Below are positions 1 through 6,682 of a DNA stretch of 9,616 bases, one piece after another (within the stretch, counting starts at the first letter, position 1; each line of letters begins with the position of its first letter). Made by a program: the position numbers and the translations under genes. Below the pieces are notes generated by a model. It was given only the letters and a program-made list of their open reading frames with translations. It did no database searches and was not told where the DNA came from. This stretch comes from Actinomycetales bacterium (lineage in GTDB: Bacteria > Actinomycetota > Actinomycetes > Actinomycetales > Microbacteriaceae), in the NCBI GenBank assembly GCA_015655255.1, contig JAATFJ010000173.1, positions 1-9,616 on the forward strand, read 5' to 3'.

Positions 1-970
1 CACCGTCCGGCGCCGTGGACAGCCCCGCGGGCACGACCCCCGCGGCGCCGAGCTGGTCCGCCGCGGCGCGGAGACTCTGCCCGAGCGGTGCGGCGCCATT
101 CCCCGCCTCGCTCGTCTTCGTTTGCAGGGTGTCGAGTCCGCCCGCGAGTTGCGTCGCCCCCGCCTCGAGCTGCGTCGCCCCGGAGACGAGCTGGTCCGCG
201 CCGCCGCTGAGCTGTGCGGCACCGCCGCCGAGCTGGGAGATTCCGGAGCTGAGCTGGCTCGCGCCGGAGCCGAGCTGCGTCGCTCCCGTGCCGAGCTGCG
301 TGGCGCCGTCGGCGAGCTGCGTCGCCCCGTCGGGGATCGCCTGCGCGCCCGTGGCCGCATCCGCCGCTCCGGTTGCGAGGTCGGAGGCTCCGGAGGCGGC
401 GTCGCCGAGCTGATCGCCGATGGTCGTGAAACCGACGAGCACGTTCTCCAGCGTCGCCTCGGAGATCGTCTGCCCCAGGGTGGAGGCGGCGGCGCTCGCG
501 AGCTGCGAGGTGATGAGGTCATCGGCGATGAGGGCATCGTCCGGCGTCGTCACCGTGATGGTGGCCTTCTCCGCCGACGTATCGGTGCCCGCGATGGCCT
601 GGCCCGCAGAGGTGGAGGCCGCAGAGAAGTTCTCCGGGATCGTGATGACGGCCTGATAGGTGCCGTCGGCGAGCCCTTCCTCCGCATCGTCCTCGTTGGA
701 GATGACCCAGCTGAGGTTTGAGTCCACGTCGTCCGAGCCTTCGACGAGACCGGAGGCGAGTTGACGGCCGAGGGGCGTGTACTGCCCGTCGATCGTCACT
801 GGATCGTCGAGGTTCACGATCGCCGCGCTCATCTCCTCCAGACGCTCGTCCGGATTGTTCAGCGCGGTGACGAGGATGCCGCCGAGCGCGGCGGGGAGGA
901 GGAGGACGCCCACGAGGGTGAGCCAGGTGATCGGTCGGCGGGAGCGGGCGCGTTCGACGGAGAATTTCAT
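1..970 (-). CDS. YhgE/Pip-type membrane protein, N-terminal 323 residues (3' end outside window)
   Basis: The ATG at 970-968 overlaps the stop of the upstream transporter gene as ATGA, and the frame stays open to base 1, so the C-terminus lies outside the window. Residues 1-13 are basic and residues 14-37 form one hydrophobic segment. The following part (AAIVNLDD, TPLGRQLASGLV, WVISNEDDAEEGLADG, AVITIPENFSAA) matches the extracytoplasmic domain of YhgE/Pip proteins, a family with one N-terminal helix, a large external domain and, usually, several C-terminal helices. Residues 213-282 are ten contiguous heptads of the form xxGAxQL, the low-complexity repeat typical of this family and probably an extended helical or coiled rod. 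By family knowledge it is a membrane protein of poorly defined export or envelope function (the phage-infection protein of lactococci is a relative). The coupling with the MMPL gene suggests that the two work together. The family call is firm; the function is not. Confidence 0.9.
   Translation of the reverse strand, partial: MKFSVERARSRRPITWLTLVGVLLLPAALGGILVTALNNPDERLEEMSAAIVNLDDPVTIDGQYTPLGRQLASGLVEGSDDVDSNLSWVISNEDDAEEGLADGTYQAVITIPENFSAASTSAGQAIAGTDTSAEKATITVTTPDDALIADDLITSQLASAAASTLGQTISEATLENVLVGFTTIGDQLGDAASGASDLATGAADAATGAQAIPDGATQLADGATQLGTGATQLGSGASQLSSGISQLGGGAAQLSGGADQLVSGATQLEAGATQLAGGLDTLQTKTSEAGNGAAPLGQSLRAAADQLGAAGVVPAGLSTAPDG
125..334 (-). repeat. Ten tandem 21-bp units encoding Gly-Ala-x-Gln-Leu heptads
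   Basis: Inside the YhgE-type gene, exactly 210 bp encode ten 7-residue units with no spacer. Read in order they are PDGATQL, ADGATQL, GTGATQL, GSGASQL, SSGISQL, GGGAAQL, SGGADQL, VSGATQL, EAGATQL and AGGLDTL. At DNA level the plus strand shows GAGCTG recurring every 21 bp, with synonymous and non-synonymous drift between units. Gly at the third position and Leu at the seventh are invariant, and Gln at the sixth is invariant except in the last unit. Copy number in such repeats can change by slippage or recombination. Confidence 0.9.
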
Positions 971-1479
971 GCGGGCACCTCGATGGAGTGGGCGGAACGG
1001 GTATCGAGCAGGGCGGCGGGGGACCAACCCGCCTCGGCGAGGATGGCGCGCGCGGCGACGGTGTCGCTCGCCGTGGCGAAGACGGCGAGCGGACGAGTGT
1101 TCGCCGCATCGCGCAGGAGGGCCGTCGCCTGATCGCGCTGCGCACCCGCGAGCCGGTCGATCCCATCGATGACGACGAGGGAGGAGCGTCCGCGCAGGGC
1201 CTCGGCGAGGTCGCCGAGTGTCGCCCCCGTCTCGTCCACGAGCACACAGCCGACGTGGACGCGCACCCAGGCGGCGCGGCCGGGCAGCAGATGACCGGCG
1301 ACGCGGAGACGTCCGCCTTCGGTCGCGAGCCGCCCCGCAATGGCGAGGCTCAGGGCGCGGCGCACACGCGCATCCCCGCCCGTAGCCACAAGAGCCTGCC
1401 CGGGAGCGAGGTGGGCAGAGAGCGGGGGTAGGCTCACGGCGGCCACGGTGACTCCTTCGGCGGCGAGGACGGAGTCGTC
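967..1479 (-). other. C-terminal ABC/P-loop-like domain of the MMPL protein lacking Walker A
   Basis: Residues about 745-914 follow the last predicted helix and contain no membrane segment. The order of elements recalls an ABC ATPase: PPLSAHLAPGQALVATGGD sits where the strand and Walker A would be, RRALSLAIAGRLATEGGRLR is like the helix and the 'sGrvr' strand after it, and SSLVVIDGIDRLAGAQRDQA (843-862) is like a Walker B strand plus D-loop region. The GxxGxGKS/T signature is replaced by ATGGDARVRRA, so ATP binding in the usual way is unlikely. The region has the same high-GC base composition as its surroundings. The domain assignment is by eye and tentative; it could instead be a novel cytoplasmic regulatory domain. 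Confidence 0.5.
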
Positions 1480-3711
1480 TCCCGGCCAGTCGGAGAGTTT
1501 CCGCTCCCGTTCCACGGCTTCGCCCTCGATGTCGACGCGGGGGAGGACGCGTTCGAGAACGCGGGGGAGGCGCCATGCCCGATCACCGAGGATCGTCATG
1601 AGCGCGGGGATAAGGGTCATGCGCACGAGGAAGGCGTCCACGGCGATGCCCGCGGCGAGTCCGAGGGCGATGGGTTTGAGGCTCGAGTCGCCCTCGGGTA
1701 CGAAGGCGACGAACACGGCGAACATGATGAGTCCCGCGGCCGTGACGACCCTCGCCGAGCCGGAGAAGCCGGTGTGCACGGCGCGGAGGGCGGCCGCGCG
1801 ACGCCGGGCCGGGGCCTTCGAATCCGGATCGTGCACATACTCCTCGCGCATGCGGGAGACGAGGAACACCTGGTAGTCCATGGCGAGACCGAAGAGCACT
1901 CCCATGAGGATGATGGGCATGAAGCTGATGACGGGGCCGACGCGGGCGACGTGCAGTGCATCGGCGAACCAGCCCCACTCGAAGACCGCGGCGACGACGC
2001 CGAAGGCCGCGACGATGGAGAGCAGGTAGCCCAGTGCCGCCGTGATCGGTACCCAGAGTGAGCGGAACACGATCGTGAGCAGCACGAGCGACAGGCCGAT
2101 GACGAAGACGCCGAAGGGGAAGAGCGCGGCGCTCAGCTGATCGGAGATGTCGATCGCGACGGCCGTGAACCCCGTGACTTTCAGGTCGATGCCGTACTCG
2201 TCGAGGAAGTGGTCGTGCTGGGCGCGGAGGGCGCGGACGAGATCGGCCGTTGCGGGGTCGTCGGGCGCCGTCTCGGGGATGATCTGCACGATGCCCGTGT
2301 CGGCGGTCTCGTTGGGGGTCGCGAGGGCGATCTCCTTTACTCCGTCGATCTTCGCGACCTCGTCGCCGATGTTCGCCATGAGGGTGACGGGGTCGGTGGA
2401 GGTGACGATCGTCCCTGTGAGGATGAGCGGGCCGTTGAATCCGGCGCCGAACTCCTCCGCGACGAGGTCGTAGTTCTGTCGCGCCGAGGAGTCTGCGGGC
2501 AGCACCCCGGCGTTCGGCAGGGCGAGCGCGAGCGAGCCCGCGGGGATCGCGACAACGCCGAGGCCGATGACGACGGCGAGGGAGGTGACGACGGGATGCC
2601 GCGTCGCGACGCGCACCCAGCGCGTGCTGACGCCGACGTGCGGGGCGGGCTCCTTCCCGTCCTTCTTCGGTTTCGGGGCGCGGCGGGGGCGACCGGCGAC
2701 CCTCGCACCGAAGAATCCGAGGAAGGCGGGCGTGAGCGTCACGGCGATCGCGACGGCGATCGCCACGGCCACGGCCGCGGCGATGCCCATGGTGGTGAGG
2801 AAGGGGATTCCCGCGAAGCTCAGGCCGATGAGCGCGATGAGCACCGTGATGCCCGCGAAGACGACGGCCGAGCCCGCCGTGCCGACGGCGCGGGAGGCCG
2901 ACTCCTCCGGGTCGGCCCCCGCTCTGACCTGATCCTGATGGCGGGCGACGATGAACAGCGCGTAGTCGATTCCGACGGCGAGGCCGAGCATGAGCGCGAG
3001 CAGCGGCGTCGTCGAGGAGACCGAGGCGAAGGCCGTGGCCGCGAAGATTCCCGCCAGGGAGACCCCCACGCCGAGGACGGCGGTGGCGAGGGGGAGGCCG
3101 GCGACGGCGAAGGACCGGAACGTGACGATGAGGACGAGGAGGGCGATGAGGAGGCCCACGAGTTCGGTGAGTCTCACGCCGGGGAGGGAGATGGCGAAGA
3201 GGTCGCCGCCGAGGGAGGTCTCCGCGCCTGCGGGGAGCGCGGCGGCGACCGCGTCGACGATCGAGGTCAGCTCGTCCTTGACGGCATCGGAGACGGAGGT
3301 GGCTGCGCCATCGAACTGGATCTTCACGAGGGCGGCGGTGTCGTCGTCGTTGATCATCCCGGAGACGGTGTCGTCGTAGGGGGAGGTGACGGCGGCGATG
3401 CCGTCGAGGTTGCCGATGTCGTCGACGGCGCTCTCGATTTGCGTGCGGTAGGGGTCTTCGGTGACCGTATCGCCGTTCGTGGCGACGACGATGAACTGCG
3501 CGCTCGTGCCGCTCACCTGGGGGAACGTGCGGGAGAGCTGTTCGAGGCCCGCCTGTGACTCCGTGCCGGGGATGGAGAACGTGTCGTCCGTCCCTTTGCT
3601 GAGGAGCAGGGCGCCCCCGCCGGCGATGCCGAGGACGAGCAGCCACGCGACGAGCACGGGCCAGGGGTGGCGGAAGGACCAGCGTCCCAGCGAGGACAGG
3701 AGTGTGGACAC
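967..3711 (-). CDS. MMPL/RND-family transporter with C-terminal ATPase-like domain
   Basis: The protein has 914 residues. The GTG at 3711-3709 is chosen because the protein then begins STLLSSLGRWSFRHPW, the usual short amphipathic lead into helix 1, and GGAGG lies 5 nt upstream; the open frame extending to 3993 would run through the divergent regulator. The architecture is two MMPL repeats. Helix 1 is about 17-37, external domain about 40-178, helices 2-6 about 180-335, a basic linker about 340-360, helix 7 about 370-398, second external domain about 400-525, helices 8-12 about 528-708. The paired proton-relay Asp-Tyr motifs are present: GIDYALF (D249-Y250) and AMDYQVF (D612-Y613), equivalent to the essential pairs of mycobacterial MmpL3. 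These proteins use proton motive force to export lipids or hydrophobic compounds. Family members usually end near 700-750; here about 170 further residues form a soluble NTPase-like domain. Substrate unknown. It overlaps the YhgE-type gene by 3 nt and is divergent from a TetR gene, its probable repressor. Confidence 0.94.
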   Translation of the reverse strand: MSTLLSSLGRWSFRHPWPVLVAWLLVLGIAGGGALLLSKGTDDTFSIPGTESQAGLEQLSRTFPQVSGTSAQFIVVATNGDTVTEDPYRTQIESAVDDIGNLDGIAAVTSPYDDTVSGMINDDDTAALVKIQFDGAATSVSDAVKDELTSIVDAVAAALPAGAETSLGGDLFAISLPGVRLTELVGLLIALLVLIVTFRSFAVAGLPLATAVLGVGVSLAGIFAATAFASVSSTTPLLALMLGLAVGIDYALFIVARHQDQVRAGADPEESASRAVGTAGSAVVFAGITVLIALIGLSFAGIPFLTTMGIAAAVAVAIAVAIAVTLTPAFLGFFGARVAGRPRRAPKPKKDGKEPAPHVGVSTRWVRVATRHPVVTSLAVVIGLGVVAIPAGSLALALPNAGVLPADSSARQNYDLVAEEFGAGFNGPLILTGTIVTSTDPVTLMANIGDEVAKIDGVKEIALATPNETADTGIVQIIPETAPDDPATADLVRALRAQHDHFLDEYGIDLKVTGFTAVAIDISDQLSAALFPFGVFVIGLSLVLLTIVFRSLWVPITAALGYLLSIVAAFGVVAAVFEWGWFADALHVARVGPVISFMPIILMGVLFGLAMDYQVFLVSRMREEYVHDPDSKAPARRRAAALRAVHTGFSGSARVVTAAGLIMFAVFVAFVPEGDSSLKPIALGLAAGIAVDAFLVRMTLIPALMTILGDRAWRLPRVLERVLPRVDIEGEAVERERKLSDWPGDDSVLAAEGVTVAAVSLPPLSAHLAPGQALVATGGDARVRRALSLAIAGRLATEGGRLRVAGHLLPGRAAWVRVHVGCVLVDETGATLGDLAEALRGRSSLVVIDGIDRLAGAQRDQATALLRDAANTRPLAVFATASDTVAARAILAEAGWSPAALLDTRSAHSIEVPA

Positions 3712-3745
3712 GCATTCCTCCGGAGGAGTCTTCTGATGGGCTTCG

Positions 3746-3780
3746 ATACAGTTATGTATTGAATACAATTCTGTATTGTA
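3746..3780. promoter_or_regulatory. Divergent promoter region with a phased ATACA/TGTAT operator array
   Basis: This AT-rich patch is in strong contrast to the rest of the window. Four half-sites alternate: ATACA at 3746-3750, TGTATT at 3755-3760, AATACA at 3762-3767 and TGTATT at 3772-3777. They form three overlapping dyads: ATACA-N4-TGTAT centred at 3752.5, TGTATT-g-AATACA centred at 3761, and AATACA-N4-TGTATT centred at 3769.5. The outer two are 17 bp apart. Overlapping inverted repeats between a transporter and a divergent TetR gene are the usual layout of a TetR-family operator that can hold two dimers. TACAAT on the plus strand (3764-3769) and TACAAT on the minus strand (3780-3775) are possible -10 boxes for the two directions, both inside the array; matching -35 boxes are weak. 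Confidence 0.75.
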
Positions 3781-3862
3781 CGGGGGTGGGCTTCGACGAA
3801 AACTGTGCTCTCCGTGTGAAAGTGGAAGGCAGCGGATCCGAGGAAGAAAAGAGGGCGGATCG

Positions 3863-4519
3863 ATGGAGATTCCGACGACGCGCAGCCGGGAGAACACGCG
3901 GGCGCGGCTCTTCGAGGCGGCCGCGCAGCTTTTCGCCGAGGTGGGTCTGGACGGGGCGAGCGTCGAGTCGATCTGCGAGCGCGCCGGGTTCACGCGTGGT
4001 GCCTTCTACTCCAACTTCGCGACGAAGAACGAGCTCTTCTTTGAACTGATGGTGTCGCTGGGTGCGGCGCATCTCGCCGCTGTCCGCGCCCGGGTCGACG
4101 AACTGACGGCTGCGGGGGTCATCCACGGTTCGAGTGATGCCTTCCTCATCGTCGAGCAGATCCTGGAAGCGATCGGCGGTGACAGGACGGGAGTCCTGCT
4201 GTCGGCGGAGATCCGTGTGCAGGCCCTGCGTGATCGGGAGCTCGGCGCAGCCCTCATCGCGCACGAGGACGAGCTGTACCGGGGCATCGAGGAGATCATC
4301 GATACCGTCCTCGCGGGAGGGCGGTTCGCGCTCCGGGTCTCGTCAGTCGCCGCCGCGCGCATGCTCACCGCGGCGTGCGAGGTCGCGGTGGAGCGCGCCA
4401 CCATCGTGGGTGAGGGGGACGTGCAGGTGCAGCGGGCCGCGACGGAGTCGCTGAGGACCGTCATCGCCCTCCTCCTCGCCGACGATGCGGGATCAGCGCG
4501 GCGCCCGCGCCGAGGCTGA
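3863..4519 (+). CDS. TetR/AcrR-family transcriptional regulator of the MMPL-YhgE operon
   Basis: The protein has 218 residues. The ATG at 3863 is preferred over an upstream in-frame start at 3776 because GAGG lies 8 nt before it, the protein then begins MEIPTTRSRENTRARLFEAA as TetR proteins do, and the earlier start would lie on the operator. The DNA-binding domain spans about residues 11-58, with helix-turn-helix SVESICERAGFTRGAFYSNF (33-52) followed by the standard TKNELFFEL. The rest is an all-helical ligand-binding and dimerisation domain with no metal or enzyme motif. By family knowledge it binds as a dimer to inverted repeats and is released by a small molecule. The divergent position and the dyads at 3746-3777 suggest that it represses both itself and the transporter operon; the inducer is unknown. 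Confidence 0.93.
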   Translation: MEIPTTRSRENTRARLFEAAAQLFAEVGLDGASVESICERAGFTRGAFYSNFATKNELFFELMVSLGAAHLAAVRARVDELTAAGVIHGSSDAFLIVEQILEAIGGDRTGVLLSAEIRVQALRDRELGAALIAHEDELYRGIEEIIDTVLAGGRFALRVSSVAAARMLTAACEVAVERATIVGEGDVQVQRAATESLRTVIALLLADDAGSARRPRRG

Positions 4520-4615
4520 GGGGCGCTGCGGCGAGGAGGGGGTGCTCGAGGGCTTCGGGGTCGCCGTGCGCCATCCGGCTGAGCCGCAGGTGCGGGGAAT
4601 CTCCTCGATGCCCTT

Positions 4616-4641
4616 GATTAAGAGAGCATCCTCTCATAATC
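4616..4641. promoter_or_regulatory. 26-bp near-perfect dyad (operator) overlapping the promoter of the TetR-MFS operon
   Basis: The left arm GATTAAGAGAG (4616-4626) and right arm CTCTCATAATC (4631-4641) match in 10 of 11 positions around the 4-nt spacer CATC. The right arm contains CATAAT (4635-4640), a good -10 box, and the left arm overlaps TTGATT (4614-4619), a possible -35 box at a short 15-bp spacing. Transcription would start at or next to the GTG at 4649. A regulator bound here would cover the promoter, so autorepression by the adjacent TetR protein is the simplest reading. Confidence 0.8.
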
Positions 4642-4648
4642 TGTTCTC

Positions 4649-5362
4649 GTGACTGCGACACCGGAACGTCCCGCGGGCCGCCGAGGCCCCGGCAGGCCCC
4701 CCGTCCTCACGGCCGACGCCATCGCCCGCGCCGTGCTCGACCTCGGCTTCCCCGGACTCACCTTCGCCGCTGTGGCGGAACGACTCGGAGTGGGGCAGGC
4801 GACCCTCTACCGGCATGCGAGCAACAGGGACGAGCTCGTCCGCCTCGGGCTCGACCTCGCGCTCCGCGAGCATGAGTGGCCCGATCTCGACGGGCCCTGG
4901 CGTCCGCTCCTGGAACGCTGGGCGATCGCCTCCTGGCGGGCCTGGGAGAAGTATCCCGGCGCCGTGCGCGAAACGGGCGATGCGGCGCTGCCGCCGTCCA
5001 TCGTCGAACTCACCGACCGCGTGGGCAGAGCGCTCGTCGCCCGGGGCTTCATCCCGCGCAGCGCCGTCCTCGCCGTCGACCTCGTGTTCGACCTCGTCGC
5101 CGACAGCAAGCGCGGCGCGGAGACCTTCGATGCGATCGCAGAGGACGAGGAGGAGGGCCTGCGCGACCTCATGGCGCATCACTGGGAGGAGCGCGTCGGC
5201 GACGAGGACTCGCTCACCCTGCACCTGCGCGCGGAGATGCTCCGCGCGATCCATGCGGAACCCTTCGACTGGTTCCGCGGAAAGCTGCGCGTGGTGCTCG
5301 CGGGCATCGCGGAAGAACTCGCCCCCGAGGGGGACCAGGAAAACAGAAAGCACGACGCATGA
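4649..5362 (+). CDS. TetR-family transcriptional regulator of the MFS exporter
   Basis: The protein has 237 residues and a GTG start. No Shine-Dalgarno sequence precedes it; instead a CATAAT -10 box ends 8 nt before the GTG, so the mRNA is probably leaderless. An N-terminal basic stretch RRGPGRPP (11-18), like an AT-hook, is common in actinobacterial TetR proteins. The helix-turn-helix is TFAAVAERLGVGQATLYRHA (38-57), followed by SNRDELVRLGLDLALREHEW. The C-terminal half (about 85-225) is helical, with paired Trp residues (WRPLLERWAIASWRAW) that could line a hydrophobic ligand pocket. The stop codon overlaps the ATG of the MFS gene (ATGA), so the two are translationally coupled and the regulator very likely controls that exporter and, through the 4616-4641 dyad, itself. 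The inducer is unknown. Confidence 0.92.
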   Translation: MTATPERPAGRRGPGRPPVLTADAIARAVLDLGFPGLTFAAVAERLGVGQATLYRHASNRDELVRLGLDLALREHEWPDLDGPWRPLLERWAIASWRAWEKYPGAVRETGDAALPPSIVELTDRVGRALVARGFIPRSAVLAVDLVFDLVADSKRGAETFDAIAEDEEEGLRDLMAHHWEERVGDEDSLTLHLRAEMLRAIHAEPFDWFRGKLRVVLAGIAEELAPEGDQENRKHDA

Positions 5363-6567
5363 CCACGACCTCCGGCGCCCCCGCGGTGCGCTCACACATC
5401 CCGCTGCTGCTCACGGCGGTGTTCCTCGTCTATCTCGGGCAGATGACGCTCAACCCCATCATCGCGCCGCTTGCCCGGCAGGTGGGTCTCGCGGAATGGC
5501 AGGTGGGCGTGACGATCAGCGTCGCGGCCGTCATGGTCGTGCTCACGAGTCAGCTATGGGGGCGCCGCTCGCAGTCCTGGGGGCGCAAACCCGTGCTCGT
5601 CGCGGCCTTCGCGCTCGCGACCGTGACGATGACGCTCTTCGCGATCGTCTCCCAGCTGGGGATGATCGGCGTGCTCTCCGGCACCGTGCTGTTCGTCCTC
5701 TTCGTGCTGCTGCGCGGGCTGGGCTTCGGCACCGCGATCGCGGCCGTCCCGCCGACCGCGCAGGCCTACATCGCCGATGTCACCACGGACGAGCAGGCGC
5801 GCGTCAAGGGGATGGCGGGCGTGGGGGCCGTGCAGGGCGTGGCGATGGTGGGTGGTGCCGTCGTGGGCGGGGTGCTCTCCGCCTTCGGACTGCTCACGCC
5901 CCTCATCGTCGTCCCCGTCCTTCTCGGAGCGGGTCTCATCGTCGTCGCGTTCCGTCTGCCGCGCGAGCCGCGGGCCACGCTCATCGAGGAACCGCTGCGG
6001 GTGAGCCCTCTCGATGCGCGGGTGTGGCCGTACCTTGTCGCGGGATTCGGGATGTTCACCGCCCTCGGTTTCATCCAGGTCATCACGGGATTCCTCGTGC
6101 AGGACCGGCTGCTGCTGGACTCTGGGCAGACGGGACTCGTCACGGGGGCCGCGCTGCTCACGGCGGGAGTCGGCATGGTGCTCGCGCAGGCCGTCATCGT
6201 GCCGCGCTCCGGCTGGACGCCCGCGACGCTGCTGCGTGTGGGCTCCGGTGTTGCGGCGGTCGGTTTCGTCGTGCTCGTGTTCGACCTGGGGATCGTCGGG
6301 ATCCTCGTGGCGATGCTGCTCATCGGCGTCGGTCTGGGGGTCGCGACGCCCGGGTACACGGCCGGTCCGACCCTCGCTATGCAGCGTGAGGAACAGGGCG
6401 CCCTCGCGGGGCTCATCGGGGCGACGAACGGTCTCACCTTCGTCATCGCCCCCACGCTCGGCACGGTGCTTTACGGCGCCTGGGGCCCTCTCCCCGTCCT
6501 CATCGGCGCCGTGATCATGACCGCTGTCCTCCTCTTCGTCCTCCTTCACCCCCGCTTCCGTCCCTGA
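5359..6567 (+). CDS. MFS transporter, 12-helix drug-exporter type
   Basis: The protein has 402 residues. The ATG at 5359 overlaps the preceding stop and places helix 1 (about 14-36) directly after a short cytoplasmic tail, so this start is favoured over much longer upstream reading. About twelve hydrophobic segments are visible in two halves, with the charged central loop around 199-222 (LPREPRATLIEEPLRVSPLDARV). The loop 2-3 motif A is present in altered form as GRRSQSWGRK (68-77); the usual Asp is Gln. A helix-5 motif C-like stretch runs GAVQGVAMVGGAVVGG (156-171), typical of proton antiporters that export drugs. By family knowledge it would export small hydrophobic compounds in exchange for protons. 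Co-transcription with a TetR gene supports an inducible efflux role. The substrate cannot be read from sequence, and import cannot be excluded. Confidence 0.9.
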   Translation: MTTTSGAPAVRSHIPLLLTAVFLVYLGQMTLNPIIAPLARQVGLAEWQVGVTISVAAVMVVLTSQLWGRRSQSWGRKPVLVAAFALATVTMTLFAIVSQLGMIGVLSGTVLFVLFVLLRGLGFGTAIAAVPPTAQAYIADVTTDEQARVKGMAGVGAVQGVAMVGGAVVGGVLSAFGLLTPLIVVPVLLGAGLIVVAFRLPREPRATLIEEPLRVSPLDARVWPYLVAGFGMFTALGFIQVITGFLVQDRLLLDSGQTGLVTGAALLTAGVGMVLAQAVIVPRSGWTPATLLRVGSGVAAVGFVVLVFDLGIVGILVAMLLIGVGLGVATPGYTAGPTLAMQREEQGALAGLIGATNGLTFVIAPTLGTVLYGAWGPLPVLIGAVIMTAVLLFVLLHPRFRP

Positions 6568-6588
6568 CCCCCGCCCCCCGCCACATCT

Positions 6589-6653
6589 CCGTCTATGTGG
6601 CACTAACCTGCCGGTTTCGGCGGGTAAGCCGACGGTTCACGCCACATAGACGG
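6589..6653. repeat. Long palindrome between convergent mfs and menC genes
   Basis: Perfect 13-bp arms, CCGTCTATGTGGC (6589-6601) and GCCACATAGACGG (6641-6653), enclose 39 nt. Inside, ACCTGCCG and CGGCGGGT (separated by GTTT) can form a second 8-bp stem with one G-T pair. A shorter alternative stem, GCCACAT (6580-6586) with ATGTGGC (6595-6601), overlaps it. It lies 21 bp after the MFS stop and 29 bp before the end of menC, so it could act as a two-way terminator, but neither side has a run of T. Its design, outer stem plus inner stem, resembles the repeats at 7717 and 8871, although the sequence differs. Confidence 0.75.
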
Positions 6654-6682
6654 GGTGACAGAGGGGAGGGGAGGAGTATGAG

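Noticed and set aside
2209..3558. Acidic Gly/Asp/Glu-rich plus-strand open frame opposite the MMPL gene
   Set aside because: It is an antisense shadow caused by the codon bias of the real gene; the composition is extreme and no motif is recognisable.
1583..3715. Long Arg/Pro-rich open frame on the minus strand inside the MMPL gene
   Set aside because: It is the shifted frame of a very GC-rich gene; its Arg/Pro/His-rich product has no family features, and the MMPL frame is certain.
3716..3727. 12-bp perfect palindrome TCCTCCGGAGGA over the MMPL ribosome site
   Set aside because: It has almost no loop, so it is a poor hairpin, and a GGAGG site preceded by pyrimidines produces this by chance fairly easily. 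Not enough to claim translational control.
3712..3993. N-terminal extension of the MMPL reading frame
   Set aside because: It would run through the operator and into the divergent tetR gene, and the extra residues look unlike any membrane-protein N-terminus. The GTG at 3711 has a ribosome site and the expected family start.
4487..4545. GC-rich inverted segments around the end of the first tetR gene as a terminator
   Set aside because: The stems are short and interrupted, there is no T-run, and such pairings are common by chance at this GC content.
4461..4661. Small minus-strand open frame across the tetR-tetR gap
   Set aside because: It overlaps both regulators and the operator, has no ribosome site or recognisable product, and looks like chance.
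5554..6603. Long Asp/Glu/Arg/His-rich minus-strand open frame opposite the MFS gene
   Set aside because: It is an antisense shadow: charged low-complexity product, no start signal, while the opposite strand encodes a clear 12-helix protein.
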